Shown here: one piece after another, positions 1-8,643 of the stretch | Position numbering within the stretch: position 1 is the first letter of the stretch | Layout of the letters: each line of letters starts with the position of its first letter | Source of the DNA: Gordonia sp. 'Campus' | Lineage (GTDB): Bacteria; Actinomycetota; Actinomycetes; Mycobacteriales; Mycobacteriaceae | DNA: 64,000 nucleotides | Direction of reading: 5' to 3' | Assembly (NCBI RefSeq): GCF_022206305.1 | Contig: NZ_JAKOIW010000004.1 | Coordinates: forward strand, 264,068 to 328,067 | Translations under genes and position numbers: made by a program | The notes under the pieces: generated by a model | What the model saw: only the letters and a program-made list of their open reading frames with translations | Told to the model about the DNA's origin: nothing | Databases searched by the model: none

Positions 1-129
1 GGGGTCGGGGTTTCGCTCACTGTGCCGACAACTCTCGACGCCGGGCCGATCTCCGGGCATGGTCACCGCATGATCGTCATCGACGAATTCGTGATCGAGG
101 GAGACCGTGCCGTCGCCGAGTGCGCCGGC

Positions 130-177
130 GTGGGGCACGAACCGGTTCGACGGTCGATGTGCATGTGTTGTCGCTGA
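130..177 (+). CDS. Cys-rich leader peptide upstream of cysteine dioxygenase
   Basis: A short frame ends in MCMCCR followed by TGA, 46 nt before the cysteine dioxygenase start. From the GTG at 130 it encodes 15 residues (MGHEPVRRSMCMCCR). The same frame is open to the window edge, with an ATG at 70 (35 residues) and an ATG at 157 (6 residues), so the start is uncertain. Short actinobacterial ORFs ending in clustered Cys codons are known to act as cysteine-responsive attenuators of sulfur genes. Three Cys codons in the last five sense codons, immediately ahead of a cysteine-degrading enzyme, fit that role. The regulatory role is inferred. I see no strong hairpin between this stop and the next start. 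Confidence 0.55.
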   Translation: MGHEPVRRSMCMCCR

Positions 178-223
178 TCGACCTCACCGACCGCCATCCA
201 CCGCTCCTCCCCAAGGATTCGCC

Positions 224-829
224 ATGACCTCGACCCTCGCCCGTAGCGCGCCGAGCACATCGCGTGACCGGCTCCGGACCGCCGCCCCGCGCACACTCGG
301 TCACCTGCCGACCCGACTGCGACCCGCCGATCTCCTGCGCCTCACCGACCAGGGCGTGGCCGACGTACTCGACGGTCGGCACGACGCGCTCCTGCCGCAC
401 ACATGGGACCCCCGTCATCGATGGTCGACGCGCCTGCACACCGACGACGACGTCGACGTCTGGCTGATCAGCTGGACCCCCGGCGAGGCCACCGAACTCC
501 ACGATCATGCCGGCTCGCTCGGCGCCCTCACGGTGCTCTCGGGTTCCTTGCGCGAGTATCACTGGACGGGAGACGATCTGGCGGTGCGCATTCTCGACGC
601 GGGCGACCAGGCCGCCTTCCCCCTCGGTTGGGTACACGACGTGGTGCAGAACCCGACGATCCGACTCGCCGACACCGCCGACACGGCGACAGTCGCGGCG
701 GCCCCGGTCGTGCCGACGCTGAGCGTGCACGCGTATTCGCCGCCGCTGACCGCGATGTCCTATTACGACATCTCCGAGGGCGGGCATCTGCGCCGCAAGC
801 GCACGATCCTCACCGACGAGCCCGAATGA
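224..829 (+). CDS. cdo: Cysteine dioxygenase, type I
   Basis: A 201-residue cupin protein of the cysteine dioxygenase family, which oxidises L-cysteine to cysteine sulfinate with non-heme iron and O2 in the cytoplasm. The iron-site motif of the first cupin box is visible in the stretch around ELHDHAGSLG, and the third His is probably in LSVHAYSPPL. The run TAMSYYDISEGG resembles the conserved C-terminal segment of bacterial enzymes. The ATG at 224 is preferred over an in-frame start at 107 because AAGGA lies about 8 nt upstream and the longer N-terminus has no family-like sequence. It overlaps the rhodanese gene by ATGA, so the two are translationally coupled. Confidence 0.88.
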   Translation: MTSTLARSAPSTSRDRLRTAAPRTLGHLPTRLRPADLLRLTDQGVADVLDGRHDALLPHTWDPRHRWSTRLHTDDDVDVWLISWTPGEATELHDHAGSLGALTVLSGSLREYHWTGDDLAVRILDAGDQAAFPLGWVHDVVQNPTIRLADTADTATVAAAPVVPTLSVHAYSPPLTAMSYYDISEGGHLRRKRTILTDEPE

Positions 830-1209
830 GCGAGAGTCGCCAGGCCAAGACCATCGCCGACGTCCTCGCCGACGCGCGGTCACGTATCGACCGCGTCGAG
901 GCCGCGGACGTCGCAGGCGAACTCGCGGCGGGTGCCGTCCTCGTCGACATCCGGCCCGCCGCACAGCGGGCCGAGGAGGGCGAGGCCGCGGGCGCACTCG
1001 TGATCGAACGCAACGTCCTGGAGTGGCGGTGCGACCCGGCCAGCGACGCGCGTATCGCGCCTGCCGTCGACCACGACGTCCGCTGGATCATCCTGTGCTC
1101 GCAGGGTTACACGTCGAGTCTGGCCGCGGCGGCGCTGCAGGACCTCGGCCTACACCGGGCCACCGACGTCGTCGGCGGATACGAGGCGCTCGCACCGCAT
1201 CTGGACTGA
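826..1209 (+). CDS. Rhodanese-like domain protein
   Basis: A 127-residue single-domain rhodanese. VLVDIRPAAQRAEEG is the usual opening strand, and ILCSQGYTSSLAAAALQDLG is the active-site loop with the catalytic Cys in CSQGYTS. Rhodaneses move sulfane sulfur or bind sulfur intermediates. Its ATG overlaps the stop of the cysteine dioxygenase (ATGA), so the pair forms one coupled operon. The likely role is handling sulfite or sulfane sulfur produced during cysteine breakdown; that is inferred from context. Confidence 0.85.
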   Translation: MSESRQAKTIADVLADARSRIDRVEAADVAGELAAGAVLVDIRPAAQRAEEGEAAGALVIERNVLEWRCDPASDARIAPAVDHDVRWIILCSQGYTSSLAAAALQDLGLHRATDVVGGYEALAPHLD

Positions 1210-1223
1210 GACCAGCCGGCAGG

Positions 1224-2471
1224 TCAGGCGACGGCCGGCCAGGGGCGCGGCGCGGGCCGGGTGTCGGCGGCGAGTCCCGTGACGGGATCCGCCAGTGCGG
1301 CGACGTGATGAGCCAGCGCCGGGTCGATCCAGTCGTCACCGGCGAGCACGTAGGGCGGCTGCGCCGTGATGCGCTCGGTGAGAACGAAATCCGACTCGGC
1401 GGTCCGGGCGGCCAGGGCGTCGAGGTTCGGCCAGGGGCGTTCGGGATTCACGTGGTCGGGTGTCAGAGGCGACACACCGCCCCAGTCGTCCACCCCGGAC
1501 GCGATGAGTGCGGCGCATTCGGCAGGCGACACCAGGTTCGGCGGCGCCTGCACCCGCATGTGCGGTCCCAGGATGATGCGGGCCACCGCGACCGCGGCGA
1601 GGAACTCGGTCATCTCGGCGTCCGGGGTCGATCGCATCGCGGTGTCGGGTTTCGCCCGGAAGTTCTGCACGATCACCTCTTGGAGGTGACCGCCCTGCGC
1701 ATGCACCTCGGCGAGCGCGAGCAGCGATTCGGCACGCTCGCGCAGAGATTCACCGATCCCGACGAGGATGCCGGTGGTGAAGGGGACCCGTGCGGCCCCG
1801 GCGTCGCGCAGCACCTGCATGCGAACGAGAGGATCCTTGTCGGGACTGCCGTAGTGCGCCTGCCCCTTCTCGGTGAACAACCGGCGCGAGGTCGTCTCGA
1901 GCATCATGCCCATCGAGGGGGCGACCGGGCGCAGGTGGAGCAGCTCGTCGAGGCTCATCACGCCCGGATTCAGATGCGGCAGCAGGCCCGTCTCCGACAG
2001 GACCGCGACCGCCGCGGCCCGCACGTAGTCGAGGGTCGAGGTGTATCCGCGTTCGGCCAGCCACTCGCCGGCCTGTGGCCAGCGGTCCTCCGGACGGTCG
2101 CCCAACGTGAACAGTGCTTCCTTGCAACCGAGTTCGGCACCGCGGCGCGCGAGGTCGACCACCTGGTCGAGTTCGAGGTACAGACCTTCGCCCGCCCGTG
2201 CCAGCTTGCCCGGCACCGTCACGAAGGTGCAGTAGTGGCATCTGTCGCGACACAGTCTGGTGAGCGGGATGAAGACCTTGCGCGAGTAGGTGATCTGGCG
2301 CGACCGTCCGGCGGCGGCAAGCCCCTCGTCGCGCAGCTCCGCGGCGATGGACTGCAACTCGGTCAGGTCGTCTCCCGAACACGACAGCAGCGCGACGGCG
2401 TCGTCGACACCGATCGGCGCGCGGTCACGGGCAGCCGACAATGCGGCACGAATGGCCCTCGGGTCGGTCAT
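1224..2471 (-). CDS. cofG: FO synthase CofG half (radical SAM)
   Basis: A 415-residue radical SAM enzyme matching the N-terminal (CofG) half of actinobacterial FbiC, which joins the CofH product into the deazaflavin FO, precursor of coenzyme F420. The [4Fe-4S] motif C74-x3-C78-x2-C81 is intact ([12 protein letters not shown]), and the downstream stretches [19 protein letters not shown] and [19 protein letters not shown] are typical of CofG. It stops just after GLAADTRP, about where the linker to the CofH half begins in fused FbiC. Its ATG shares a base with the stop of the upstream monooxygenase (TGATG). The gene lies in the mshB/lpqW neighbourhood where mycobacteria keep the single fused fbiC. 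Catalytic capacity looks intact. Confidence 0.9.
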   Translation of the reverse strand: MTDPRAIRAALSAARDRAPIGVDDAVALLSCSGDDLTELQSIAAELRDEGLAAAGRSRQITYSRKVFIPLTRLCRDRCHYCTFVTVPGKLARAGEGLYLELDQVVDLARRGAELGCKEALFTLGDRPEDRWPQAGEWLAERGYTSTLDYVRAAAVAVLSETGLLPHLNPGVMSLDELLHLRPVAPSMGMMLETTSRRLFTEKGQAHYGSPDKDPLVRMQVLRDAGAARVPFTTGILVGIGESLRERAESLLALAEVHAQGGHLQEVIVQNFRAKPDTAMRSTPDAEMTEFLAAVAVARIILGPHMRVQAPPNLVSPAECAALIASGVDDWGGVSPLTPDHVNPERPWPNLDALAARTAESDFVLTERITAQPPYVLAGDDWIDPALAHHVAALADPVTGLAADTRPAPRPWPAVA

Positions 2472-4021
2472 CACTCCCCCTCCATGGTGGTCGCGGCGTT
2501 CGTCCGGTGGTGTGCGGTGTTCTCGTACGGGGCGGGATCGAAGGTCCCGTTGCGTTCTCGGAACGACACCGCCGTCCCCGGCCACAACAGCGTGAGGCGT
2601 CCGCTCTCCGGATCGACATACCAGCTGTCACATCCGGTGAGCCACACCGTCGATCGACTGCGTTCGTCGATCTCGCGGGTGTAGGCGGCTTCGGCCTCGG
2701 CCGAGACGACGAGCGTCCGCATGCCGTTGTCCCGCATGTGGTCGAGTGCACCGGCGACATAGTCGAGCTGCGTCTCGATCATGTAGATCGCCGAATTGTG
2801 CCCGAGCGCCGCATTGGGTCCGTCCAGCACGAACATGTTCGGGAAGCCGCTGACGACGGTGGACGCGTACGAGGTCATACCCGCCGACCAGTGTTCGGAC
2901 AATAGACGGCCCGCGCGGCCCACGATCAACGACGCGGCGGGCGGACGCGCGGCCTCGAATCCGGTGGCCATCACGAGGACGTCCACATCGTAGGTGTGCC
3001 CACTGCGGGCGGTGGCCTTCGACTCGGTGACCGATGTCAGGGCGCTCGGTTCGAACACCACGTTGGGGCGCTGCAGCGCGGGATAGAAGTCGTCGCTCAG
3101 AAGAATTCGCTTGCAACCGATCTCGTAATCGGGCGTCAGCTGATCACGCAGGACTGGGTCGGCGACCTGCGCGTGCAGGTGACCGACGGCCCGCGCCCGG
3201 ATCTCGTCGATGTCGGGCGAGAGGCCGAGGCGCTGACGGAATGCGACGTCGGCCTCGGCCAGGAGGCGGTTGCGCACCTCGTCGGCGACGACGGGGTCGA
3301 GCAGCTCGGCGCGTTCGGCATCGGAGTACCGACGGTCGTCCCGCGGCACGACATAGGGAGGTGTACGGCAGAAGACCACGAGGTCCTCGGCCACTTCGGC
3401 GAGGTGCGGGATGAGCTGGACCGCCGAGGCACCGGTGCCGACGACGCCCACCCGGGCACCCGCGACCGCGACGTCGTCGTGCCACGCCGCGGTGTGGACG
3501 ACCTGACCGGGAAAGCTGTCGAGACCGTCGATCTCGGGGATACGCGCCTCGGAGAGTCGGCCGACCGCCATCACGAGCGACCGGGCGCGAAACGATGTGA
3601 CCGTGCCGTCCGGCCTTCCCGTGCCGATCACCCAGCACGCGGCGGCATCGTCCCAGACTGCCTGGCGCAGTTCGTGCTCGAGCAGGATCCGGTCCGTGAG
3701 CCCCTCGTCGACGACGGTCTGTTCGAGGTAGTTGCGGATCTCGGCGCCGCTCGGGAAGCGCGACGACCAGTCCGCCGGCGGCCGAAACGAGAACGAGTAC
3801 AGGTGGGCCGGGATGTCGCAGGCGATGCCCGGATAGGTGTTGTCCCGCCAGGTGCCCCCGACCGCGTCGGCACGCTCGAGGACGACGAAGGACTCGCGGC
3901 CCGAACGCGCGAGGGTGGTGGCCATCCCGAGACCGGCGATACCCGCACCGATGATGGCGACGTCGACATCACTGATCGGGGTCGCGATCGGTTCACGTGC
4001 GGGCGAGGCGGTCCCGGTCAC
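2471..4021 (-). CDS. Baeyer-Villiger-type flavin monooxygenase
   Basis: A 516-residue FAD/NADPH monooxygenase. An FAD fingerprint GAGIAG is at residues 25-30, the NADPH site GTGASA at 195-200, and between them F170-PG-QVV-H176-TAA-W180 matches the type I BVMO fingerprint FxGxxxHxxxW, with His where Pro or Asp is usual at the last position. [15 protein letters not shown] is also typical of the family. It starts at a GTG that overlaps the stop of the CofH-like gene (GTGA) and ends overlapping the cofG start, so it is embedded between the two deazaflavin-type genes. The substrate is unknown. It could act in the same pathway or simply be carried by the operon. Confidence 0.85.
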   Translation of the reverse strand: MTGTASPAREPIATPISDVDVAIIGAGIAGLGMATTLARSGRESFVVLERADAVGGTWRDNTYPGIACDIPAHLYSFSFRPPADWSSRFPSGAEIRNYLEQTVVDEGLTDRILLEHELRQAVWDDAAACWVIGTGRPDGTVTSFRARSLVMAVGRLSEARIPEIDGLDSFPGQVVHTAAWHDDVAVAGARVGVVGTGASAVQLIPHLAEVAEDLVVFCRTPPYVVPRDDRRYSDAERAELLDPVVADEVRNRLLAEADVAFRQRLGLSPDIDEIRARAVGHLHAQVADPVLRDQLTPDYEIGCKRILLSDDFYPALQRPNVVFEPSALTSVTESKATARSGHTYDVDVLVMATGFEAARPPAASLIVGRAGRLLSEHWSAGMTSYASTVVSGFPNMFVLDGPNAALGHNSAIYMIETQLDYVAGALDHMRDNGMRTLVVSAEAEAAYTREIDERSRSTVWLTGCDSWYVDPESGRLTLLWPGTAVSFRERNGTFDPAPYENTAHHRTNAATTMEGE

Positions 4022-5160
4022 GGACGCACCTGCGGGAGCGCTGTCCGGCGGTGGGGCTCGGGCTCCTGGTAGCGCGTGGTGCGTTGGCGCGGCATGCGGC
4101 CCGCACGCGCCGCGATGTCGACCAGGGTGTCGACGTCGAGCACCCGGCCCGCCTCCGCGCCCGCCCCGGGCATCAGACCGCCGTCGAGCAGCAGCCCGCC
4201 GATGTCGTCCGCACCGCCGCGCAGCAGCAGGTCGACGGTGTCGGCGGGCAGTTTGGTCCACGCCACCTGGATGTGGTCGATGAGCCCCGCGGACATGAGC
4301 CGGGCCACCGCATGAAGGGCGCGGGTCTCCCGCTGAGTGGCATCGGCCGTCGCAACGCCCACCAGGTGCGGCGGGACGTTCTCGCGGAGAAGCGGCATGA
4401 GGATCAGCTCGGTGAATCCCCCCGTCCGACGCTGGATTCCGAGCAGGGTGCGCAGGTGTGCGACCTGCTGCGCAGGAGTCTCGACGTGCCCGTAGAGCAT
4501 CGTGGCGGTGGAGAACAGCCCGGCCCGGTGGGCCGTCTCGATGACGTCGACCCAGTCGGCGACGGGCGGGGCCGAGCCGGAGGGTGAGAGTGTCGCCCGG
4601 ATCGTGTCGTCGAGGATCTGCGCCGCGGTCCCGGGCACGGAACCGAGCCCTGCCGAACGCAGCCGCTGCAGATGCTCGGCCACGGACACCCCGGACCGGT
4701 CGGCACCGTCGACGATCTCGGGCGCGCGGTAGGCATGGAGGTGCAGGCCCTCGGCCGCACCGGTGATCTCCTCGACGAGCCGGACGTACTCGGTGGCGGG
4801 CAGTTCGGCCGGCAGCGGACCTTGCATGCAGATCTCGGTGGCGCCGAGCCCCACCGCCTCGGTGACGAGGTCGGCGAGTGTCGGATCGCCGGGTCCGAGC
4901 CGGCTGACGACGGTGGTGTCGAAGTTGCGGTTGACGACGAAGGTGAGGGAATGGGGGTCGGTCACTCGGCACCGGACAGAGTCGGCGAGGTCGCACAGCT
5001 CTTCCAACTGAGGCCCGGAGGCACCCAGCAGCGCGGCCCAGCCCTGGTCGTCGAGGGCATCGGGACCGAGGGCGGCCGGGTCGTCACGAACACCGCGCAG
5101 TGCGGCGGTGACGCGCTCGATCGGGGCCGTGATGTCGTCGGCCCACGCGCGCAGAACCAT
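4018..5160 (-). CDS. CofH-like protein lacking radical-SAM cysteines
   Basis: A 380-residue protein clearly related to the CofH half of FO synthase. NRN is at 77-79, GATEICMQG at 106-114, then PGTAAQILDD, MLYGHVETP, RTGGFTEL and RQRTTRY near the end, all in CofH order. The [4Fe-4S] motif CX3CX2C that should follow NRN is absent. Only 26 residues separate NRN from GATE, whereas I recall roughly 43 in FbiC, so the cluster-binding loop appears to be cleanly deleted. The remaining cysteines (56, 64, 111) cannot form the motif. The frame is otherwise intact, so it looks like a maintained pseudoenzyme. The ATG at 5160 has GAGG just upstream; an in-frame GTG at 5169 does not. It is first of the coupled set with the monooxygenase and cofG. 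Confidence 0.85.
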   Translation of the reverse strand: MVLRAWADDITAPIERVTAALRGVRDDPAALGPDALDDQGWAALLGASGPQLEELCDLADSVRCRVTDPHSLTFVVNRNFDTTVVSRLGPGDPTLADLVTEAVGLGATEICMQGPLPAELPATEYVRLVEEITGAAEGLHLHAYRAPEIVDGADRSGVSVAEHLQRLRSAGLGSVPGTAAQILDDTIRATLSPSGSAPPVADWVDVIETAHRAGLFSTATMLYGHVETPAQQVAHLRTLLGIQRRTGGFTELILMPLLRENVPPHLVGVATADATQRETRALHAVARLMSAGLIDHIQVAWTKLPADTVDLLLRGGADDIGGLLLDGGLMPGAGAEAGRVLDVDTLVDIAARAGRMPRQRTTRYQEPEPHRRTALPQVRP

Positions 5161-5187
5161 GTCCCTCACTCTAACGTTCGGCCGCCG

Positions 5188-5256
5188 CGGTCCCCGCGCC
5201 GACGGTTCAGCGGTCCCCGCGCCGACGGTTCAGCGGTTCCCGCGCCGGGAGCTCAG
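5188..5256. repeat. Three tandem 23-bp repeats
   Basis: Two identical 23-bp units (5188-5210 and 5211-5233) are followed by a third copy with several changes (5234-5256). They fill most of the 92-nt gap between the small membrane gene and the CofH-like gene and run into the stop codon of the former. They sit immediately upstream of the remodelled fbiC locus and may mark slippage or a past rearrangement. Confidence 0.85.
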
Positions 5257-5672
5257 CGCGGTGTGGCCGCGTTCCGCCCGGGTTCGGGCAGACGGCCGGA
5301 CCAGATCAGGGCGACCGCCGGGCCGACACCCAGCAGGAGGAGCAACACGGTCTGCCACAGGAAATTCCCGCTGGGCGTCAGGACGACGTCACCGCCGGGT
5401 CCGGGGAAGCCGCCGGCCACGAGGACGACGAGTCCCCACGCGCCGAGTGGGCCGTAGCGCCAGGCCGTGGCCGTGAACCCGGCGGCGAGCCACAGCAGTA
5501 CGACGTTGAGCAGACCGGCGACGATCGCGGCGACGGGCAGCGCGACGCCGCCGAATCGCTGGTAGGTGAAGGCCACCGCGAGCAGGCCGACGACGAAGCC
5601 GTCGAGGACGAGGAACCCGAGCAGCGCACGGTCGAGGGCGCGGCGTCGCGTGGGGTCGGCGGGAGCGGTCAT
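5253..5672 (-). CDS. Small four-helix membrane protein (Rv1171-like position)
   Basis: A 139-residue protein with about four hydrophobic helices: LLGFLVLDGFVVGLLAVAF, VAAIVAGLLNVVLLWLAAG, LGAWGLVVLVAG and TVLLLLLGVGPAVALIW. No catalytic motif is visible. It lies 13 nt downstream of mshB on the same strand, which is the position of the membrane gene between mshB and fbiC in mycobacteria (Rv1171). The function is unknown. It probably belongs to the mshB operon. Confidence 0.75.
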   Translation of the reverse strand: MTAPADPTRRRALDRALLGFLVLDGFVVGLLAVAFTYQRFGGVALPVAAIVAGLLNVVLLWLAAGFTATAWRYGPLGAWGLVVLVAGGFPGPGGDVVLTPSGNFLWQTVLLLLLGVGPAVALIWSGRLPEPGRNAATPR

Positions 5673-5685
5673 GGCGTTGCGCTCC

Positions 5686-6570
5686 TCAGTCGATCCCGGC
5701 GAACAGGTCGGTTTCGCGGGTCCCGGCGTGCACGTCGTGCCGGTGCGGCTCGGTCAGGATGAAGTGCTCGTGGTCGGCGATGGGTTGCAGGATGTTGTTC
5801 GACAGCGCGTACTCGGTGCCCGACTCGGCGACGGTGACCTGGGTGGCGTGGGCGGCCAGGGCGGCGACCTTGTGTGGGAGGTATGTGCGGATGTCGATCT
5901 CGGTGGTGATGGCGTCGTCGGGGTAGCTGGGCAGTTCCCCGTCGACCGGCATGCGCCAGCCCTCCGGCACCGCGGAGACGCCGGCCAGCCCGGCCTTCAG
6001 CGCACTGCGTTCGGTCACCGATTCGTACACCTTGAGCGGACCGGCGCCGTGGTCACGGACGCGCCGGACCGCGGCGGCGGTGACCTCGTGGACGAGCTTG
6101 TGGTCGGGGTGGCCGTAGGTGCCGGACGCGTCGTAACTGACGACGACCTGGGGTGCGAAGTCGGCCAGGACCTCGACCAACGCGTCGACGGGTTCGTCGG
6201 ACGGCGCCTGGACTAGAGCACGCGGATGATCGGCCGACGGCGAGCCGGCCATGCCGGAGTCCCGCCACCGCCCCGCTCCCCCGAGGAACCGAGGCCTCAG
6301 CGCCGGTTCGTCGACGGGGCTCAGCGCCGCCAGCGCGCGGGTGAGTTCGAGGATGCGGAACCCGCCCAGTTGGTCGGCGCCGCCGTCGGCGACCAGTTGC
6401 GCCCATTCGTCGCCGATGACCTCGCCCTCCTCCCCGAGCGTGAAGGTGAGGACCCGGACGTCGACCCCCTCGGCGAGGTAGCGGGCGATGGTGCCGCCGG
6501 TCATGATCGTCTCGTCGTCGGGGTGGGCGTGCACGAGGAGCAGCCGACGCGCGGCGACCGTCTCGGTCAC
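5686..6570 (-). CDS. mshB: MshB, mycothiol-pathway GlcNAc-Ins deacetylase
   Basis: A 294-residue zinc deacetylase of the LmbE/PIG-L family. HAHPDDE at residues 14-20 supplies metal ligands (H16, D19) and the third ligand is in YGHPDHK. LGEEGEVIGDEWAQL after the first motif is characteristic of MshB. It removes acetate from N-acetylglucosaminyl-inositol, the second step of mycothiol synthesis, in the cytoplasm. The full length matches the family. It is in an operon-like row with lpqW upstream (13-nt gap) and the small membrane gene downstream, as in mycobacteria. Confidence 0.95.
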   Translation of the reverse strand: MTETVAARRLLLVHAHPDDETIMTGGTIARYLAEGVDVRVLTFTLGEEGEVIGDEWAQLVADGGADQLGGFRILELTRALAALSPVDEPALRPRFLGGAGRWRDSGMAGSPSADHPRALVQAPSDEPVDALVEVLADFAPQVVVSYDASGTYGHPDHKLVHEVTAAAVRRVRDHGAGPLKVYESVTERSALKAGLAGVSAVPEGWRMPVDGELPSYPDDAITTEIDIRTYLPHKVAALAAHATQVTVAESGTEYALSNNILQPIADHEHFILTEPHRHDVHAGTRETDLFAGID

Positions 6571-6583
6571 GACAGTTCTCCGT

Positions 6584-8578
6584 TCACGACAGTTCCCAGT
6601 TCACGGCCGTCCCGAAGATGGACACCTGGATCGGCCCGGTCAGCGGAACGTCGCGCACGGCGGGCGTGGTCCCGGTGACCATCGAATCCTGGTACAGCGG
6701 AAGGTAGATGGCCTGCGCGGCCAGCAGCGGTTCGGCCTCGTTCAGCGTGGCGACCGGGTCGTCCTCGGACAGCGCGGTACGTGCGAGGTCGATCAGCCGC
6801 GGATCGCAGAGGCCGGAGATGTTGCTGGCGTAGCTGTCACCCGGGTCGCCGCCGCTGGGTGCGATGCTGGTGGGCGTCGGTGGCGTGGCGGGCGACGGCT
6901 CGGTGCCGGGCTTGGGCTGGTTGCAGTCCACCTGCGACGCCAGCGAGGCCGCGGGCGGCACTCCGAGGCCCGTCCAGCCGACGACGAGGTCGACTCGCCG
7001 GTTCGTCAGTGCGGAGCCGTACAGCTCGCTGTTGGGCAGGGTGACCACCTGCGCGCGGACTCCCGTGCCGCGTAGCTGGTCGACGATGCTCGACGCGGCG
7101 GAGATGGTCCGCGGATCCCCCGCGACCGCACCCACGCGCACGATCAGGTCCTGGCCATCCTTCTGGAACGGCAGGATCCCCTCCGGCAGGTCGGGCACCT
7201 CGGCGAGACCCTCCACCGGCGTCTCGCTCGGACCCGGCGGCGTTGATCCGCCCGCGGTCGACTCTCCTGCCGCCGACGGAGTCGGCACCGCCGAGGAGGA
7301 CGGTTGCTCGGAGGCAGACGACTCGTCGGAGGCAGAAGGCACCGGATCTGCGGAGCCGACGGGTTCCGGCGCGGCGCGCCGGTAGCCCGCCGAGCCCAGT
7401 AGCGCGTCGATCTCGGCCGGCGGGGTCCGCGGGCGCGAGACCGGCGTGTACCCCGGATCCGACGGGGCGAACACCGTGTTGGCGAAGGGCTGGACGACCC
7501 AGTCCCCCGCACCGGCGAACGTGGTCAGGCGCGGGTCGATCAGGCCGAGGATGGCGCGGCGGACCTCGACCGAACTCATCGCCTCGGTGCGCGCGTTCAC
7601 GCTCACCCCGAGCGATCGCGCGCTCAGACTGCGGGCCGTCTCGAGACCCGGCAGGGCGCCGAGTTCGGCTTCGGTCGCGGGTGAGGCGCCGAGCGCCACG
7701 ATCGAGGAGTCACCCGAGCGGATGGAGTCGAGCATCTGCGCGGAGTTGCCCGCGCGACGCAACACCACCTGATCCAGGCGCGGCGGGGTGACCCAGTAAC
7801 GGTCGTTGCGCGCGAGGCGCACCTCGTCGCGTGTCTTGTCGATGCCGACGATCGCGTACGGCCCGGCCGAGACCGGCTTGCCGGTGTCCATCCCCGTCTG
7901 GAAGCCGGCGGGCGCGCCCTTGAGGACGTGACTGGGAAGCAGGCCGGTGAACAGTTCGCGCCACGCCGGGTACGGACTCTCGAACCTGACCTCGACGACC
8001 TTCCCACCCTGACTGGACTGGACCGAGTCGATGAGCCGGTATCCGGCCGGGGCGACCACGTTGGGCTGGCGAGACATCTGCTGCCACAGGTAGTTGAAGT
8101 CGTCACCCGTCACGGGCAGACCGTCGGACCACTGCGCATCGGTGTGGATGCGGTAGGTGACCGTGAACGGTGCCCGCGAGGTGACCTCGGCGGAGGTGAC
8201 GAACGACCGCTGCAGCTCCCACACCGTTCCGCCCGGCGTCTGGACCGGCACGAACGCGCTCGGCAGCGTCATCGCGGCGACGGCCGTCGTGACCGGGTTC
8301 TGGTCCGCCGCGATGTGTGGATTGAATCCGGCGCCGACCGAGTCGGTGGCGACGTAGATCGTCTTCGCCACCGGATACTCGGTCGGGGTGGGCGGCGGGC
8401 CGGTGTCCCGGACCGGGGGCGGCGGATCCGACATGCACGCGGTCAGGGCGACGAGCAACGCCGCACCGCACGAGAGCAGTCCGAGCGCGCGGCGTCGGAC
8501 CGGGTGCGCGGCCGCGCTCCCCGTCCGACCCTCCGCACGGAGCTCTGGTCTCACGCGATTCACCTCGGATACCCCCAT
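6584..8578 (-). CDS. lpqW: LpqW-like lipoprotein, SBP family 5 fold
   Basis: A 664-residue exported lipoprotein. The lipobox LTAC follows the hydrophobic stretch LLSCGAALLVAL, and the mature part is a peptide-binding SBP_bac_5-type protein (FTVTYRIHTDAQWSDG and the following region). A Ser/Pro/Glu-rich insert of about 70 residues interrupts the second lobe. In mycobacteria LpqW lies between typA and mshB and steers PIM/LAM synthesis; the gene order here supports the same assignment. The start is unsure: ATG 8578 lacks a ribosome site, while GTG 8554 has GAGG at a good distance. No permease or ATPase genes are adjacent, in keeping with a non-transport role. Confidence 0.8.
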   Translation of the reverse strand: MGVSEVNRVRPELRAEGRTGSAAAHPVRRRALGLLSCGAALLVALTACMSDPPPPVRDTGPPPTPTEYPVAKTIYVATDSVGAGFNPHIAADQNPVTTAVAAMTLPSAFVPVQTPGGTVWELQRSFVTSAEVTSRAPFTVTYRIHTDAQWSDGLPVTGDDFNYLWQQMSRQPNVVAPAGYRLIDSVQSSQGGKVVEVRFESPYPAWRELFTGLLPSHVLKGAPAGFQTGMDTGKPVSAGPYAIVGIDKTRDEVRLARNDRYWVTPPRLDQVVLRRAGNSAQMLDSIRSGDSSIVALGASPATEAELGALPGLETARSLSARSLGVSVNARTEAMSSVEVRRAILGLIDPRLTTFAGAGDWVVQPFANTVFAPSDPGYTPVSRPRTPPAEIDALLGSAGYRRAAPEPVGSADPVPSASDESSASEQPSSSAVPTPSAAGESTAGGSTPPGPSETPVEGLAEVPDLPEGILPFQKDGQDLIVRVGAVAGDPRTISAASSIVDQLRGTGVRAQVVTLPNSELYGSALTNRRVDLVVGWTGLGVPPAASLASQVDCNQPKPGTEPSPATPPTPTSIAPSGGDPGDSYASNISGLCDPRLIDLARTALSEDDPVATLNEAEPLLAAQAIYLPLYQDSMVTGTTPAVRDVPLTGPIQVSIFGTAVNWELS

Positions 8579-8643
8579 GAAGAAGAAGCTTCTCGGCCCA
8601 TCGGACGTGTCGGCCCCACCGTCCCGGCCACCTGTCGCGCGGG

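Noticed and set aside
4022..4996. Long N-terminal extension of the monooxygenase frame
   Set aside because: It overlaps the CofH-like gene in another frame and is Arg/Pro/Ala-rich without motifs; the coupled GTG at 4021 fits the FAD domain start.
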